Positions 44,910 to 52,946 of a stretch of 64,000 nucleotides of DNA are shown here, in pieces. This DNA comes from Neobacillus sp. PS3-40 (GTDB taxonomy: Bacteria > Bacillota > Bacilli > Bacillales > Cytobacillaceae). The stretch lies in contig NZ_CP133266.1 of the NCBI RefSeq assembly GCF_030915485.1, forward strand, positions 434,001-498,000, written 5' to 3'. A model generated the notes under the pieces. It was not told the DNA's origin, ran no database searches, and saw only the letters and a list, made by a program, of their open reading frames with translations. Made by a program: the position numbers and the translations under genes. Numbering within the stretch: the first letter of the stretch is position 1; each line of letters begins with the position of its first letter.

Positions 44910-45002
44910 AAAATTCCCTCCATATTTTTTTTACAATTATTAGAATTTCCCGAAGGATAGAATTATATTAAAACATGAAGACATATCCCTTCATAAAGGT
45001 TC

Positions 45003-45917
45003 CTAGTGAATATCCTTTTTCTTAAATCGACCACCGCGCACCTCTGCAATATCCGCTACTGCTAAGAAAGCAGATGGATCACATTCAGTGACAATTTCCT
45101 TTAATTTGGCTTCCTCCAAACGATTGATCACACAAAAGATAACTTTCTTATCATCTCCTGAAAAGGCACCTTCCCCATTTATATAGGTAACCCCACGTCC
45201 AAGTCGACTCATAATAGAATCGCCAATTTGTTTGGAATTGTCACTAATTATCCATGCAGATTTCGACTCATCAAAGCCCGCTACAGTAATATCAATCGTT
45301 TTGAAAGCAACAAAATAGGCAATTAATGAATACATAGCGCGATCCCATGTGAAAACAAAACCAGCACTTCCAAGAATAAAAAGGTTAAAAATCATAATAA
45401 TTTCACCAACAGAAAATGGTAACTTGTTATTAAAAAGAATAGCAAGAATCTCTGTTCCGTCTAATGAACCACCATAACGAATAACAATGCCCACTCCTAT
45501 ACCAAGGACAATTCCTCCAAAAACACTTGCTAGGAGAATATCCTGAGTAAAGGCTGGAACTGGATGGAGTAAACTGGTGACAATGGAGAGCACAATAATT
45601 CCATAAAGAGTGGATAATGCGAAGGTTTTTCCGATCTGTTTGTAGCCAATAAAAAAGAATGGGATATTAAGAAGAAAGATGAAGAATCCTAATTTCCAGC
45701 CAGTTATATAGGAGAGCATAATCGATATGCCTGTAATCCCTCCATCGATAACCTTATTAGGAACAAGGAAAATTTCAAGCCCCACTGCCATCAAAGTGGC
45801 ACCAAGTGTTATTAATAATATTCTTTGAATAATTTTCCGTTTTGTCAGGCTACGGTGTTGAATTTTTTCAATCATTTGTTTCTGTTCTTCCAAGCTTTTC
45901 TCATCTGCTTCAATCAT
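45003..45917 (-). CDS. YitT family membrane protein with DUF2179 (paralogue 3)
   Basis: A 304-residue protein with a cytoplasmic, basic N-terminus (about 1-30, coiled EEQKQMIEKIQHRSLTKRK), the YitT membrane core (GLEIFLVPNKVIDGGITGIS, RYGGSLDGTEILAILFN) and DUF2179 (GVTYINGEGAFSGDDKK, CDPSAFLAVADIAEVRG). GGGGAAGGAT precedes the ATG. The longest of four paralogues. Confidence 0.87.
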   Translation of the reverse strand: MIEADEKSLEEQKQMIEKIQHRSLTKRKIIQRILLITLGATLMAVGLEIFLVPNKVIDGGITGISIMLSYITGWKLGFFIFLLNIPFFFIGYKQIGKTFALSTLYGIIVLSIVTSLLHPVPAFTQDILLASVFGGIVLGIGVGIVIRYGGSLDGTEILAILFNNKLPFSVGEIIMIFNLFILGSAGFVFTWDRAMYSLIAYFVAFKTIDITVAGFDESKSAWIISDNSKQIGDSIMSRLGRGVTYINGEGAFSGDDKKVIFCVINRLEEAKLKEIVTECDPSAFLAVADIAEVRGGRFKKKDIH

Positions 45918-46060
45918 TTATCCTTCCCCTTTCAAATATGTTTCTACATCTATTATATCGAAAATCCGCCCCTATTTGTATTATTAACCCTTAAAAGTCG
46001 TAAATATGTGCTTTGCTTCACAATTAGTGGCAATCTTCGGCACTTTATAAATCCAAAAAA

Positions 46061-46090
46061 AAACTGCCTGGTTTTCAGGCAGTTTTTTTT
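46061..46090. terminator. Bidirectional terminator
   Basis: AAACTGCCTG pairs with CAGGCAGTTT around GTTTT, with A-run and T-run on either side. Confidence 0.8.
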
Positions 46091-46248
46091 TAGCTTGGAT
46101 CAACCTCATCGAATGATAAAGTTGTAACACTCGTAAATTCCCCTTTTTCAATTTCTTTTTCTGAGGCCTTTTGTTCTAATTCTTCTTGATCATCCATTCC
46201 AGGGGCGATTGTTGGTTCATTTTTTCTAAATCCTTTTCTTTTGGACAT
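46090..46248 (-). CDS. Small hypothetical protein (52 residues)
   Basis: MSKRKGFRKNEPTIAPGM then an acidic half (EEELEQKASEKEIEKGEFT) ending LSFDEVDPS. AAAGGAG supports the ATG at 46248; an upstream frame extension has none. Family not recognised; found by style among Bacillus sporulation-associated small proteins, which is only a guess. Confidence 0.55.
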   Translation of the reverse strand: MSKRKGFRKNEPTIAPGMDDQEELEQKASEKEIEKGEFTSVTTLSFDEVDPS

Positions 46249-46372
46249 TCTGTTCGACTCCTTTCCGCCTATATTTTTCCTTACTTTTTTCATACTATTC
46301 TTTAAAATATATTGAATTTTCCTTTTAATTTAATTAATCTAATGGAATAGGTATGAGGGAGGTTAGGATTTG

Positions 46373-47152
46373 ATGAAAAAACTTTCAAAACAGGATCATG
46401 AAGACGTTATGGCCTTTTTAAGCGAGGAACCATCGATTAATTTATTTATTATTGGAGACATTGAAGGTTTTGGCTATGATACTGATTTTCAGGAATTATG
46501 GGCGGAATATGATGACCAAGAGGAAATAAAAGCTATTTTACTTAGATTCTACCAATCGTTTATTGTCTATGCCAAAGGTGACTTTGATGTTCAAGGATTT
46601 GCAACCATCATGTTGAATCATTCAAAAACCGTTGTTTTATCTGGCAAAGCAGATATAGTAGAAAAATTTGAAAATATCGAAGGACTAACTCTTGGTAAAA
46701 AACAACTCACTTATTTTGCCGAATGTCGTTCAAGTGATCTCCTAGGTACTACCTCAATAGAAATGAAACAAGCTACCTTGAATGATGTTGACCAAATTAT
46801 TAATCTTCGTAAAACTATCAGTGAATTTCATGTCCAAGAGGATGCTGCGGAGATCTTAAGGAAATCAATGGAAACGAAAACTGGCAGAACATATTACACA
46901 GAGAATAAGGGTTTAATGACAAGTTGTGCTTCAACAACAGCTGAGAATTCCTTATCCGCAATGATTGTTGGGGTATGCACCAGAAATGAAAATCGCTGCC
47001 AAGGACTTGCCACTGCCATTATGCAACGATTATGTAAAGAGATATTGGACGAAGGAAAAGTTCTATGCTTGTTTTATTCAAATCCGGAAGCAGGTAAAAT
47101 TTATAAAAGGCTTGGATTCAAAGATATAGGAATGTGGACGATGTATCGATAA
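46373..47152 (+). CDS. GNAT family N-acetyltransferase
   Basis: A 259-residue acetyltransferase: N-terminal half atypical (LFIIGDIEGFGYDTDF), C-terminal GNAT core with acetyl-CoA loop CTRNENRCQGLATAIMQRLC (R/Q-x-x-G-x-A) and YKRLGFKDIG. Substrate unknown. GGGAGG lies about 10 bases before ATG 46373 and 7 before TTG 46370, so either may be used. Confidence 0.82.
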   Translation: MKKLSKQDHEDVMAFLSEEPSINLFIIGDIEGFGYDTDFQELWAEYDDQEEIKAILLRFYQSFIVYAKGDFDVQGFATIMLNHSKTVVLSGKADIVEKFENIEGLTLGKKQLTYFAECRSSDLLGTTSIEMKQATLNDVDQIINLRKTISEFHVQEDAAEILRKSMETKTGRTYYTENKGLMTSCASTTAENSLSAMIVGVCTRNENRCQGLATAIMQRLCKEILDEGKVLCLFYSNPEAGKIYKRLGFKDIGMWTMYR

Positions 47153-47163
47153 GGAAAACAAAG

Positions 47164-47262
47164 TGCGCTGTTAGCCTCAAAAAGCAATGAAGAGCAATAA
47201 TAGTGGCGTAATTATTTTTATATATGCACGAAAAGAATTTATGGATATTAATTCTTCTCACC
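47164..47262 (-). ncRNA. Candidate structured RNA element, copy C (diverged)
   Basis: Shares with copies A and B the minus-strand hairpin AGAATT..ATATCCATAAATTCT, then GTGCATA...TACGCC forming a second stem, with loops of different sequence and length. The 3' hairpin is weaker. It is next to a terminator and antisense to no gene. Confidence 0.4.
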
Positions 47263-47291
47263 AAAAAGATCCTCCATTTGAGGATCTTTTT
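47263..47291. terminator. Bidirectional terminator
   Basis: AAAAAGATCCTC pairs with GAGGATCTTTTT around CATTT, between the GNAT gene (plus) and ltaE (minus). Confidence 0.85.
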
Positions 47292-47299
47292 ACACTAAA

Positions 47300-48322
47300 T
47301 TATCTAATTGCTTTTTCAATGTTGGCAAGTGCTTTTTCAATTTCCTCTTTCGAAACATCAAAATGGGTCACAAATCGTACAAAATAATTTCCAAACGTTC
47401 CGGCTAGAACTCCTTGGCCTCTTAACCTTTCGACAAATTGGTCAGAATTCATATTTTTACCACGCACATCAACGACAATTATATTGGTATCAATCTGATT
47501 AGCTACATCTAAACCAGAAATATTTTGAATACCTTCCGCCAATCGACGTGCATTTTCATGATCAAGGGCAAGGCGGTCCTTCATTTTTGTTAAGGCAATC
47601 AGACCAGGTGCTGCAATAATGCCTGACTGTCTTAAGCCTCCACCCAGCCTTTTTCTCCATTTTCTTGCTGCTTTAATAAATTCTTCACTTCCAGAAAGTA
47701 TCGAACCTACTGGTGCGCCAAGACCTTTTGAGAGACAAATTTGCACCGTATCACAATATTGAGTGAAATCTGTGACAGGTCTTCCAGATCCAGCAGCTGC
47801 ATTAAACAGTCTTGCCCCATCAACATGTACAGGAATTTGATGTTTTTTTGCAATAGAGTAAATTTCCTTCATATTTTCTACGGGAATAATGGCTCCCCCT
47901 GCACGGTTATGCGTATTTTCTAGACAAATTAAGCCCGTTTCTGGATAATGCTGATCCTCACTGCGAATGGCCGCTTCTATTGCAGCTGGGTCCATTGCAC
48001 CCCTTATACCCGGAATTGTTCTTGTTTGTACACCAGCAAAAGCAGCAACAGCTCCCGATTCATAATAAAAAATGTGTGATTCATTTTCTAGTATAATTTC
48101 ATTTCCCGAACGGCAATGTGTTAAAACGGAAACTTGGTTGCCCTGCGTACCGCTAGTAACAAACAAGGCTGCTTCTTTCCCTAATATTTCCGCTGCTGTT
48201 TCCTCTAATTTTTTTACAGTCGGATCCTCACCATAAACATCGTCACCAACTTCAGCCATGTAAGCAGCTTTTCTCATTTCTTCAGTTGGCTTTGTTACAG
48301 TATCGCTTCTCAAATCGATCAT
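47300..48322 (-). CDS. ltaE: Low-specificity L-threonine aldolase
   Basis: A 340-residue PLP-dependent aldolase splitting threonine/allo-threonine to glycine and acetaldehyde. MIDLRSDTVTKPTEEMRKA opens the family domain; the PLP Lys is in ICLSKGLGAPVGS; ENTHNRAGG and HVDGARLFNAA are conserved. ATG at 48322 (GGAAGG 9 bases away) preferred to 48328 (3 bases away). Confidence 0.9.
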   Translation of the reverse strand: MIDLRSDTVTKPTEEMRKAAYMAEVGDDVYGEDPTVKKLEETAAEILGKEAALFVTSGTQGNQVSVLTHCRSGNEIILENESHIFYYESGAVAAFAGVQTRTIPGIRGAMDPAAIEAAIRSEDQHYPETGLICLENTHNRAGGAIIPVENMKEIYSIAKKHQIPVHVDGARLFNAAAGSGRPVTDFTQYCDTVQICLSKGLGAPVGSILSGSEEFIKAARKWRKRLGGGLRQSGIIAAPGLIALTKMKDRLALDHENARRLAEGIQNISGLDVANQIDTNIIVVDVRGKNMNSDQFVERLRGQGVLAGTFGNYFVRFVTHFDVSKEEIEKALANIEKAIR

Positions 48323-48566
48323 ATTCATTTTCCTTCCTATGTACATATTTAACTTAAATAACTTCATTCATTTTAATTCATCCGGCTTTAATCTTGAAGT
48401 ATATATATAAAAATATCGAAAATTTCTTAAAAGTAAGACTTTGTTAAAATTAAAAAAGCTTACAACTGGGCTCTTCTTGTATTTATATCCCAGTTCTTAT
48501 TAAACGTATATACCTAGTTCAATCAAAAAAGGAACTTACATAGCAAAAAACCCTTTAATAAAGCAA

Positions 48567-48607
48567 AAAATGGCTAGCAAATCATCGGACAATTTGCTAG
48601 CCATTTT
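48567..48607 (-). terminator. Terminator after ymaF-like gene
   Basis: AAAATGGCTAGCAAAt pairs with TTTGCTAGCCATTTT; T-run on the minus strand. Confidence 0.8.
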
Positions 48608-48669
48608 CCATTTTATTTTCATGTTGTACTAGGAAACGGAATCTGTAATCTTAAGAGAAGTTCTTTGCT

Positions 48670-49008
48670 TTATTTTGTCCCGGGAGAAGGTTGATCTATT
48701 CCTTTAACATGGTGACTATGTCCGTTATCCTCGGTTGTCTGGAATTCGTAATAGTGAACATGCATTCCGTTGCCGACAGGAATTGCTGGTCCTGACCAGG
48801 AACGATAATGGTGATTATGCCCTTCCTCAAACAAAACATATCCTTCTGTATAATGGATATGGCTGCCATCCTGTGACATAGTTGGTGGAAATGTAATATC
48901 CAAACACTGATGCACATGCCCATCGGTAACACCTGTATAGTCTACAGAACCATGGTTATGATTTGGAACGAATCCATTTACAAAATCATCCTTGCCTATA
49001 TTCTTCAT
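48670..49008 (-). CDS. YmaF family His-rich protein
   Basis: A 112-residue protein with at least five spaced His-x-His/His-His motifs (GHVHQCLD, GSHIHYTEG, GHNHHYRS, GMHVHYYE, GHSHHVKG), the YmaF domain pattern. It probably binds metal, but no function is established. Its promoter side faces a MITE (49098-49259), which is 89 bases from its start codon. Confidence 0.8.
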   Translation of the reverse strand: MKNIGKDDFVNGFVPNHNHGSVDYTGVTDGHVHQCLDITFPPTMSQDGSHIHYTEGYVLFEEGHNHHYRSWSGPAIPVGNGMHVHYYEFQTTEDNGHSHHVKGIDQPSPGTK

Positions 49009-49365
49009 TTGTCCACCCCTTTTTCAAAATAGCCCAATGCTACACTATATGCATATATCACTATAAAAAATGTAAATATATAAAGCTTTATTTTTAAGGC
49101 TCTTTTCTTAAACTTTGTTGCTATTTGAAACTAAATTAGAATGGGATTCCAGTTTACCGATGAAAACCGTAGGAAGCTTTTAAGAAAAGAGCACGATACT
49201 ATTGCTATTTCGGGTTTTTAGACTAGGTACGAAAAATAACACTCTATGCGAAAATAGCCATTTTTAAAAAAGCATCATCTTCAATAAATTGCCAGCACAT
49301 AAACAAGTAAATAATCGGCATACTATTTTTGTAATTCAATCATAAATGAAAGAGGGATTATTTAA
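49009..49365. other. Divergent region with a MITE
   Basis: Between the ymaF-like gene and the DUF1657 operon. Contains the 162-bp MITE and, at 49297-49325, CATAA...CATACTA, a weak SigG-type promoter candidate for the DUF1657 operon. Confidence 0.5.
49098..49259. mobile_element. 162-bp MITE with perfect 8-bp target duplication, copy A
   Basis: Ends GGCTCTTTTC / complement GGCTATTTTC. The 8 bases on each side are identical, ATTTTTAA (49090-49097 and 49260-49267). About 90% identical and exactly the same length as the copy at 61886-62047. No gene inside. An internal inverted repeat (GGCTCTTTTCTTAAA at the left, TTTTAAGAAAAGAGC at about 49179) is present. Confidence 0.92.
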
Positions 49366-49569
49366 ATGACAGTAGGAACTCAAGTAAAACAAGCACTCGC
49401 AGGTCTAAAAAGCGCGCAAGCTAGCTTTGAAACGTTTGCATTAGCAACCGATAATCAAAATGCAAAACAACTTTATCAACAAGCTGCACAACAAACTCAA
49501 ACAGTTTTAGATACCATCGAACCACGATTAAAAGAAATTCAAGCAGAAGAACCTCAATACAATCAATAA
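49366..49569 (+). CDS. DUF1657 protein (spoVA-associated type)
   Basis: A 67-residue DUF1657 protein (VGTQVKQALAGLKSAQASFE; ends EPQYNQ). Such genes occur with spoVA and DUF421 genes in forespore operons, such as the spoVA-2mob set linked to spore heat resistance. GAGGGA precedes the ATG. First of three co-directional genes. Confidence 0.85.
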   Translation: MTVGTQVKQALAGLKSAQASFETFALATDNQNAKQLYQQAAQQTQTVLDTIEPRLKEIQAEEPQYNQ

Positions 49570-49642
49570 ATGGGGCAAATAGGTTGGCAGCCATGCCAAC
49601 CCATTTTTTCATTTTCTATTGCAAAATAAAGGAAGTGGCACA

Positions 49643-49849
49643 ATGACAATCGTATCAAATGTAAAGCAATGCCTTACAACTGTAAAAGGAATAGAAGCAG
49701 AGTTATCATCACTTGCATTAAATTCCCTTGATGAAAATGCAACAAAAGCCTTCCATATGGCAATGCTAAAGATGGGTGACATTAAGGATGATCTTCAAAC
49801 CCGCGTTTATGAACTCGAACGAGAAGAACCGCAATATAAAGGGTCTTAA
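49643..49849 (+). CDS. DUF1657 protein, second copy
   Basis: A 68-residue DUF1657 relative (NVKQCLTTVKGIEAELSSLA; ends EEPQYKGS). AAGGAAG precedes the ATG at 49643. Lies between the first DUF1657 gene (73-base gap) and the DUF421 gene (18-base gap). Confidence 0.82.
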   Translation: MTIVSNVKQCLTTVKGIEAELSSLALNSLDENATKAFHMAMLKMGDIKDDLQTRVYELEREEPQYKGS

Positions 49850-49867
49850 ATCTGAGGTGAAAAAATT

Positions 49868-50728
49868 ATGCCAGGTTGGGTTATTATTTTAAGTCGTTCT
49901 ATTATATTTTTAATACTTTTATTACTCACAACAAAAATGCTTGGAAAGAAACAAATCTCAGAGCTTTCTTTCTTTGAATATGTTTCTGGCATTACAATTG
50001 GAAGTATTGCCGGTGAGGCCATCACTGGTTTAGAAAGTAATTTATTTCATGGAGCACTTGCTATTATCTTTTTTGGGGTTGCAACATTATTAGTGGATAT
50101 TCTATCTTTAAAGAGTAAATCATTCCGTGATATGGTCGAAGGACGAGGCACAGTTATTATAAAAGACGGGAAAATTTTAGAGGAAAATATAAAGAAAGAG
50201 AAATACACAATCGATGAAGTATCAGCTCTACTTCGACAAAAAGATATCTTTCGATTCGCCGATGTTGAATTTGCTGTTCTTGAGCCGCGAGGGACTTTAA
50301 GTACACTATTGAAAAAAGAAAATCGACCTTTGACTCCAAAAGATTTGCAAATGAAAATGCCTAATGAAAAAGAGCCTCAAACGGTAATAATGGATGGGAA
50401 AATTTTAGATGAAGCACTTAGGTCATCCGGAAAAAGTAGACTTTGGCTGCAAATGGAATTAGAAAAACTTAACGCAACACTTGATAATGTTTTTTTAGGG
50501 CAGGTGGATTCATACGGGGGGTTAACCATAGATATTTATGATGACAAGCTTAAAGTTCCTTCTCCGCAGCAGAGACCACTTTTAATGGCGATGTTGAAGA
50601 AAACACAAGCCGATTTAGAGTCATTCTCTCTTGAGACAGAATGTGAGAAAACAAAAGCCATGTATAAAAGAAATGCGAAAATTATGCAGGAAACAATCAA
50701 AAAACTTGCCCCCTACCTTAATGATTAA
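49868..50728 (+). CDS. DUF421 (YetF/YrbG family) membrane protein with DUF1657-like C-terminus
   Basis: A 286-residue protein with three N-terminal helices and KKQISELSFFEYVSGITIGS, typical of DUF421; the soluble domain follows (VIIKDGKILEENIKKEKY, ISALLRQKDIF). The last about 50 residues (LLMAMLKKTQADLESFSLET, EKTKAMYKRNAKIMQETI) align with the DUF1657 proteins encoded just upstream, so this looks like a fusion of the two families. It is co-directional with them; no spoVA gene is present. Confidence 0.88.
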   Translation: MPGWVIILSRSIIFLILLLLTTKMLGKKQISELSFFEYVSGITIGSIAGEAITGLESNLFHGALAIIFFGVATLLVDILSLKSKSFRDMVEGRGTVIIKDGKILEENIKKEKYTIDEVSALLRQKDIFRFADVEFAVLEPRGTLSTLLKKENRPLTPKDLQMKMPNEKEPQTVIMDGKILDEALRSSGKSRLWLQMELEKLNATLDNVFLGQVDSYGGLTIDIYDDKLKVPSPQQRPLLMAMLKKTQADLESFSLETECEKTKAMYKRNAKIMQETIKKLAPYLND

Positions 50729-50736
50729 CGTAAAGA

Positions 50737-50766
50737 GATCCTTATCAATTGAAAATGATAAGGATC
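50737..50766. terminator. Hairpin after DUF421 gene
   Basis: GATCCTTATCA pairs perfectly with TGATAAGGATC; only a weak T-run, so terminator strength is uncertain. Confidence 0.55.
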
Positions 50767-50772
50767 ACATCA

Positions 50773-51741
50773 TTATGCACTTGCCTTTTTGATTTTTGGA
50801 ATACTGCGTTTTTGGGATACAAAACTATGCAAAACCATCCCAGTCATTACAAGAACGATTCCACCCCACGATAGCAGTGAAGGGACCGCAGATTTCAAAA
50901 GAACCAGTTCTCCAATAAGAGCAAATAATACTTCCATTGACTGGGTTGCTTCCACTGCAGCAAGTTTTTGCATATTTCCCCTAACCTGGTCTGTTGCCTG
51001 GAAGAATAACACAGTTGCAATTACCCCCGAGGATATAGCTACAAAACCTGATTGAATCGATTGATCTACACTTGGCGGCCCATCAACGATAACACCATAG
51101 ATTGATAAAATAATCCAAAATGGTACACTTGCAAGTGTCATCCCTAATACCCGTTGATACGTATCAAGACGTCCCTCACAGACATCCATCATTTTTCTAT
51201 TTCCAAGAGGATAGGCAAATGAGGCGATAACAATAGGGACTACTCCATAAATAAAATCGAGAAGCGTGAGGTGGTTAGCCTGTTCTACCTGCATTAGAAT
51301 AATTCCTGCTATTATAATGACTGACATACTAAGTCCCTTAAAGGGGATTTTGCCTTTTACCTGTATTGGCCCCTTTTCACCCATAATGGTTTCTGAAAAA
51401 AGTGGAGCTAGCAAAGAACCCGAAATAATTGTAATTTGCCATGTCGAAGCAATCAACCATCCAGGTGCATATGCTGCAGAGAAACAGATTGGAGCATAAA
51501 ATAACCCAAATCCAATTGAACTCCATAAAAGCCATTTCCCCGGCTGCTTCTTTATTTCCATAATCAATGGTTTAAAATTTTTCCTAACCAAAACAAGCAC
51601 AAAGAGAAATGGGATCATAAAGAAATACCTCAGTGAAGCACTCCAAATCCAGCTGCCACCAGCAAGATCCATCTTTCTATTCAGGATAAACGTAAAAGCA
51701 AAGAAGAAGGCGGCAAAAATGCCTAAAATAATAGGACGCAT
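50773..51741 (-). CDS. EmrE-like multidrug efflux transporter (DMT superfamily)
   Basis: A 322-residue protein with ten hydrophobic helices and the EmrE/DMT repeats (ILGIFAAFFFAFTFILNRKM; YAPGWLIASTWQITIISGSL). Probably exports a toxic cation or drug. GGAGGAGG-type ribosome site (AGGAGGAGGGTATA) before the ATG. 15 bases beyond the DUF2164 gene on the same strand, likely cotranscribed. Confidence 0.85.
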   Translation of the reverse strand: MRPIILGIFAAFFFAFTFILNRKMDLAGGSWIWSASLRYFFMIPFLFVLVLVRKNFKPLIMEIKKQPGKWLLWSSIGFGLFYAPICFSAAYAPGWLIASTWQITIISGSLLAPLFSETIMGEKGPIQVKGKIPFKGLSMSVIIIAGIILMQVEQANHLTLLDFIYGVVPIVIASFAYPLGNRKMMDVCEGRLDTYQRVLGMTLASVPFWIILSIYGVIVDGPPSVDQSIQSGFVAISSGVIATVLFFQATDQVRGNMQKLAAVEATQSMEVLFALIGELVLLKSAVPSLLSWGGIVLVMTGMVLHSFVSQKRSIPKIKKASA

Positions 51742-51756
51742 TATACCCTCCTCCTT

Positions 51757-51999
51757 CTAATTAACTTTCTTTTCCAGCATATAAAAGTCATCTTCAATTG
51801 ATGCCATTTTTTCTCCCATTAACGTTCGAGCATCCTTAATGGCTTCATTGTAAAAATGTGGTCCTAAATGGCTTTTAAAGAACTCTAACACATTTTCTGC
51901 AGCTAGATTTCCAATTTCCTCATTTCTCTCCTCATAAAAAAAACGTTGAATATCAGCTATCATTTTATCTTTTTGTTGTTTTGTAAATTTAATAAACAG
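51757..51999 (-). CDS. DUF2164 family protein with probable CTG start
   Basis: An 80-residue DUF2164 protein: FIKFTKQQKDKMIADIQRFF, RNEEIGNLAAENVLEFF, HFYNEAIKDA. The family N-terminus (usually M-F-I-K-F) is present only if translation begins at CTG 51999, which has AAAGGAGAG 8 bases upstream. The next ATG is 12 codons later, has no ribosome site and would cut off a conserved strand. CTG starts are rare in bacilli. Confidence 0.8.
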   Translation of the reverse strand: MFIKFTKQQKDKMIADIQRFFYEERNEEIGNLAAENVLEFFKSHLGPHFYNEAIKDARTLMGEKMASIEDDFYMLEKKVN

Positions 52000-52048
52000 G
52001 GGAATCTCTCCTTTTTCTAAGTAATTATTTCTATTTTCCTTTAAAAAA

Positions 52049-52071
52049 GAGAAACCGGCAACTGGTTTCTC
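52049..52071 (-). terminator. Terminator after nitroreductase
   Basis: GAGAAACC pairs with GGTTTCTC around GGCAACT; T-run on the minus strand. Confidence 0.7.
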
Positions 52072-52164
52072 AAAAATTCGTACATATTCTGATTCCTAAT
52101 TATTTACTAACGAGCAAATAAAAATAATCTATCTATAAAATGAATTGCTCTTATGAACGTTTTT

Positions 52165-52797
52165 TTAAACGTATTTCAATAGAACATCTTCCAATGGGAG
52201 CCTCGTTGTTGAGTGAGCAGGTTCCATCGCTTTTCCTAAAGGTATAAGGACTATTGGGAAAAAACGTTCAGGTATTTCAAATTTCTCCATGAATTTCTTT
52301 TTATCAAATCCACTCATTGGAACAGTATCATATCCTCTATCTTTTGCTATTAGCATAATTTGCATTGAAATGAGACCCGCATCATAAGTTGCAATGTTTT
52401 TTCTTATTTCATTTGGTGCATTTGAATATAAGTTGACAGTATTATCAATCATTTTTTTTGTATTTTCTTCTGTCATGAAACCTGATTCATTTGCACTTTT
52501 AAACACTTTTTCTGCACTTTTATGCATTTCTATATCACCTAAAACGGCAATTACAGCTGATGCTGTTTCCACCTGTTCTTGGTTATAAGCAATTGCTCTT
52601 AATTCTTTTTTTGATGTTTGATCTTCGACAACAATAAACCGCCAAGGCTGCAAATTACTAGATGATGGTGCAAGTATTGCTTCTCTCAGCATATCTTCAA
52701 TCTCTATTCTTGGTATCTTATAAGTTGAATCATATTTTCGAACGGAATGGCGCTCCTTAATAATTTCAGTTAAAGATTTAGATGAAGCATTAGTCAT
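52165..52797 (-). CDS. Nitroreductase family FMN enzyme
   Basis: A 210-residue NAD(P)H nitroreductase (YodC/YdgI type): FMN site ERHSVRKYDSTY at the N-terminus, APSSSNLQPWRFIVVE near 45-60, GYDTVPMSGFDKKKF later. Typical dimeric oxidoreductase. GGAGGATAAAT precedes the ATG. Monocistronic. Confidence 0.88.
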   Translation of the reverse strand: MTNASSKSLTEIIKERHSVRKYDSTYKIPRIEIEDMLREAILAPSSSNLQPWRFIVVEDQTSKKELRAIAYNQEQVETASAVIAVLGDIEMHKSAEKVFKSANESGFMTEENTKKMIDNTVNLYSNAPNEIRKNIATYDAGLISMQIMLIAKDRGYDTVPMSGFDKKKFMEKFEIPERFFPIVLIPLGKAMEPAHSTTRLPLEDVLLKYV

Positions 52798-52946
52798 TGA
52801 TTTATCCTCCCAAATGATCCACAGCTTACTTTAAGTAAGTCAATTTCAATCATACTATTTATTGCAGCCATACATCAAGCATGATGTATTATATTTTAAA
52901 ATAGAAAAAACTTGCATTATTTAATCTTTAGCAAGTCTTTCCTTTT

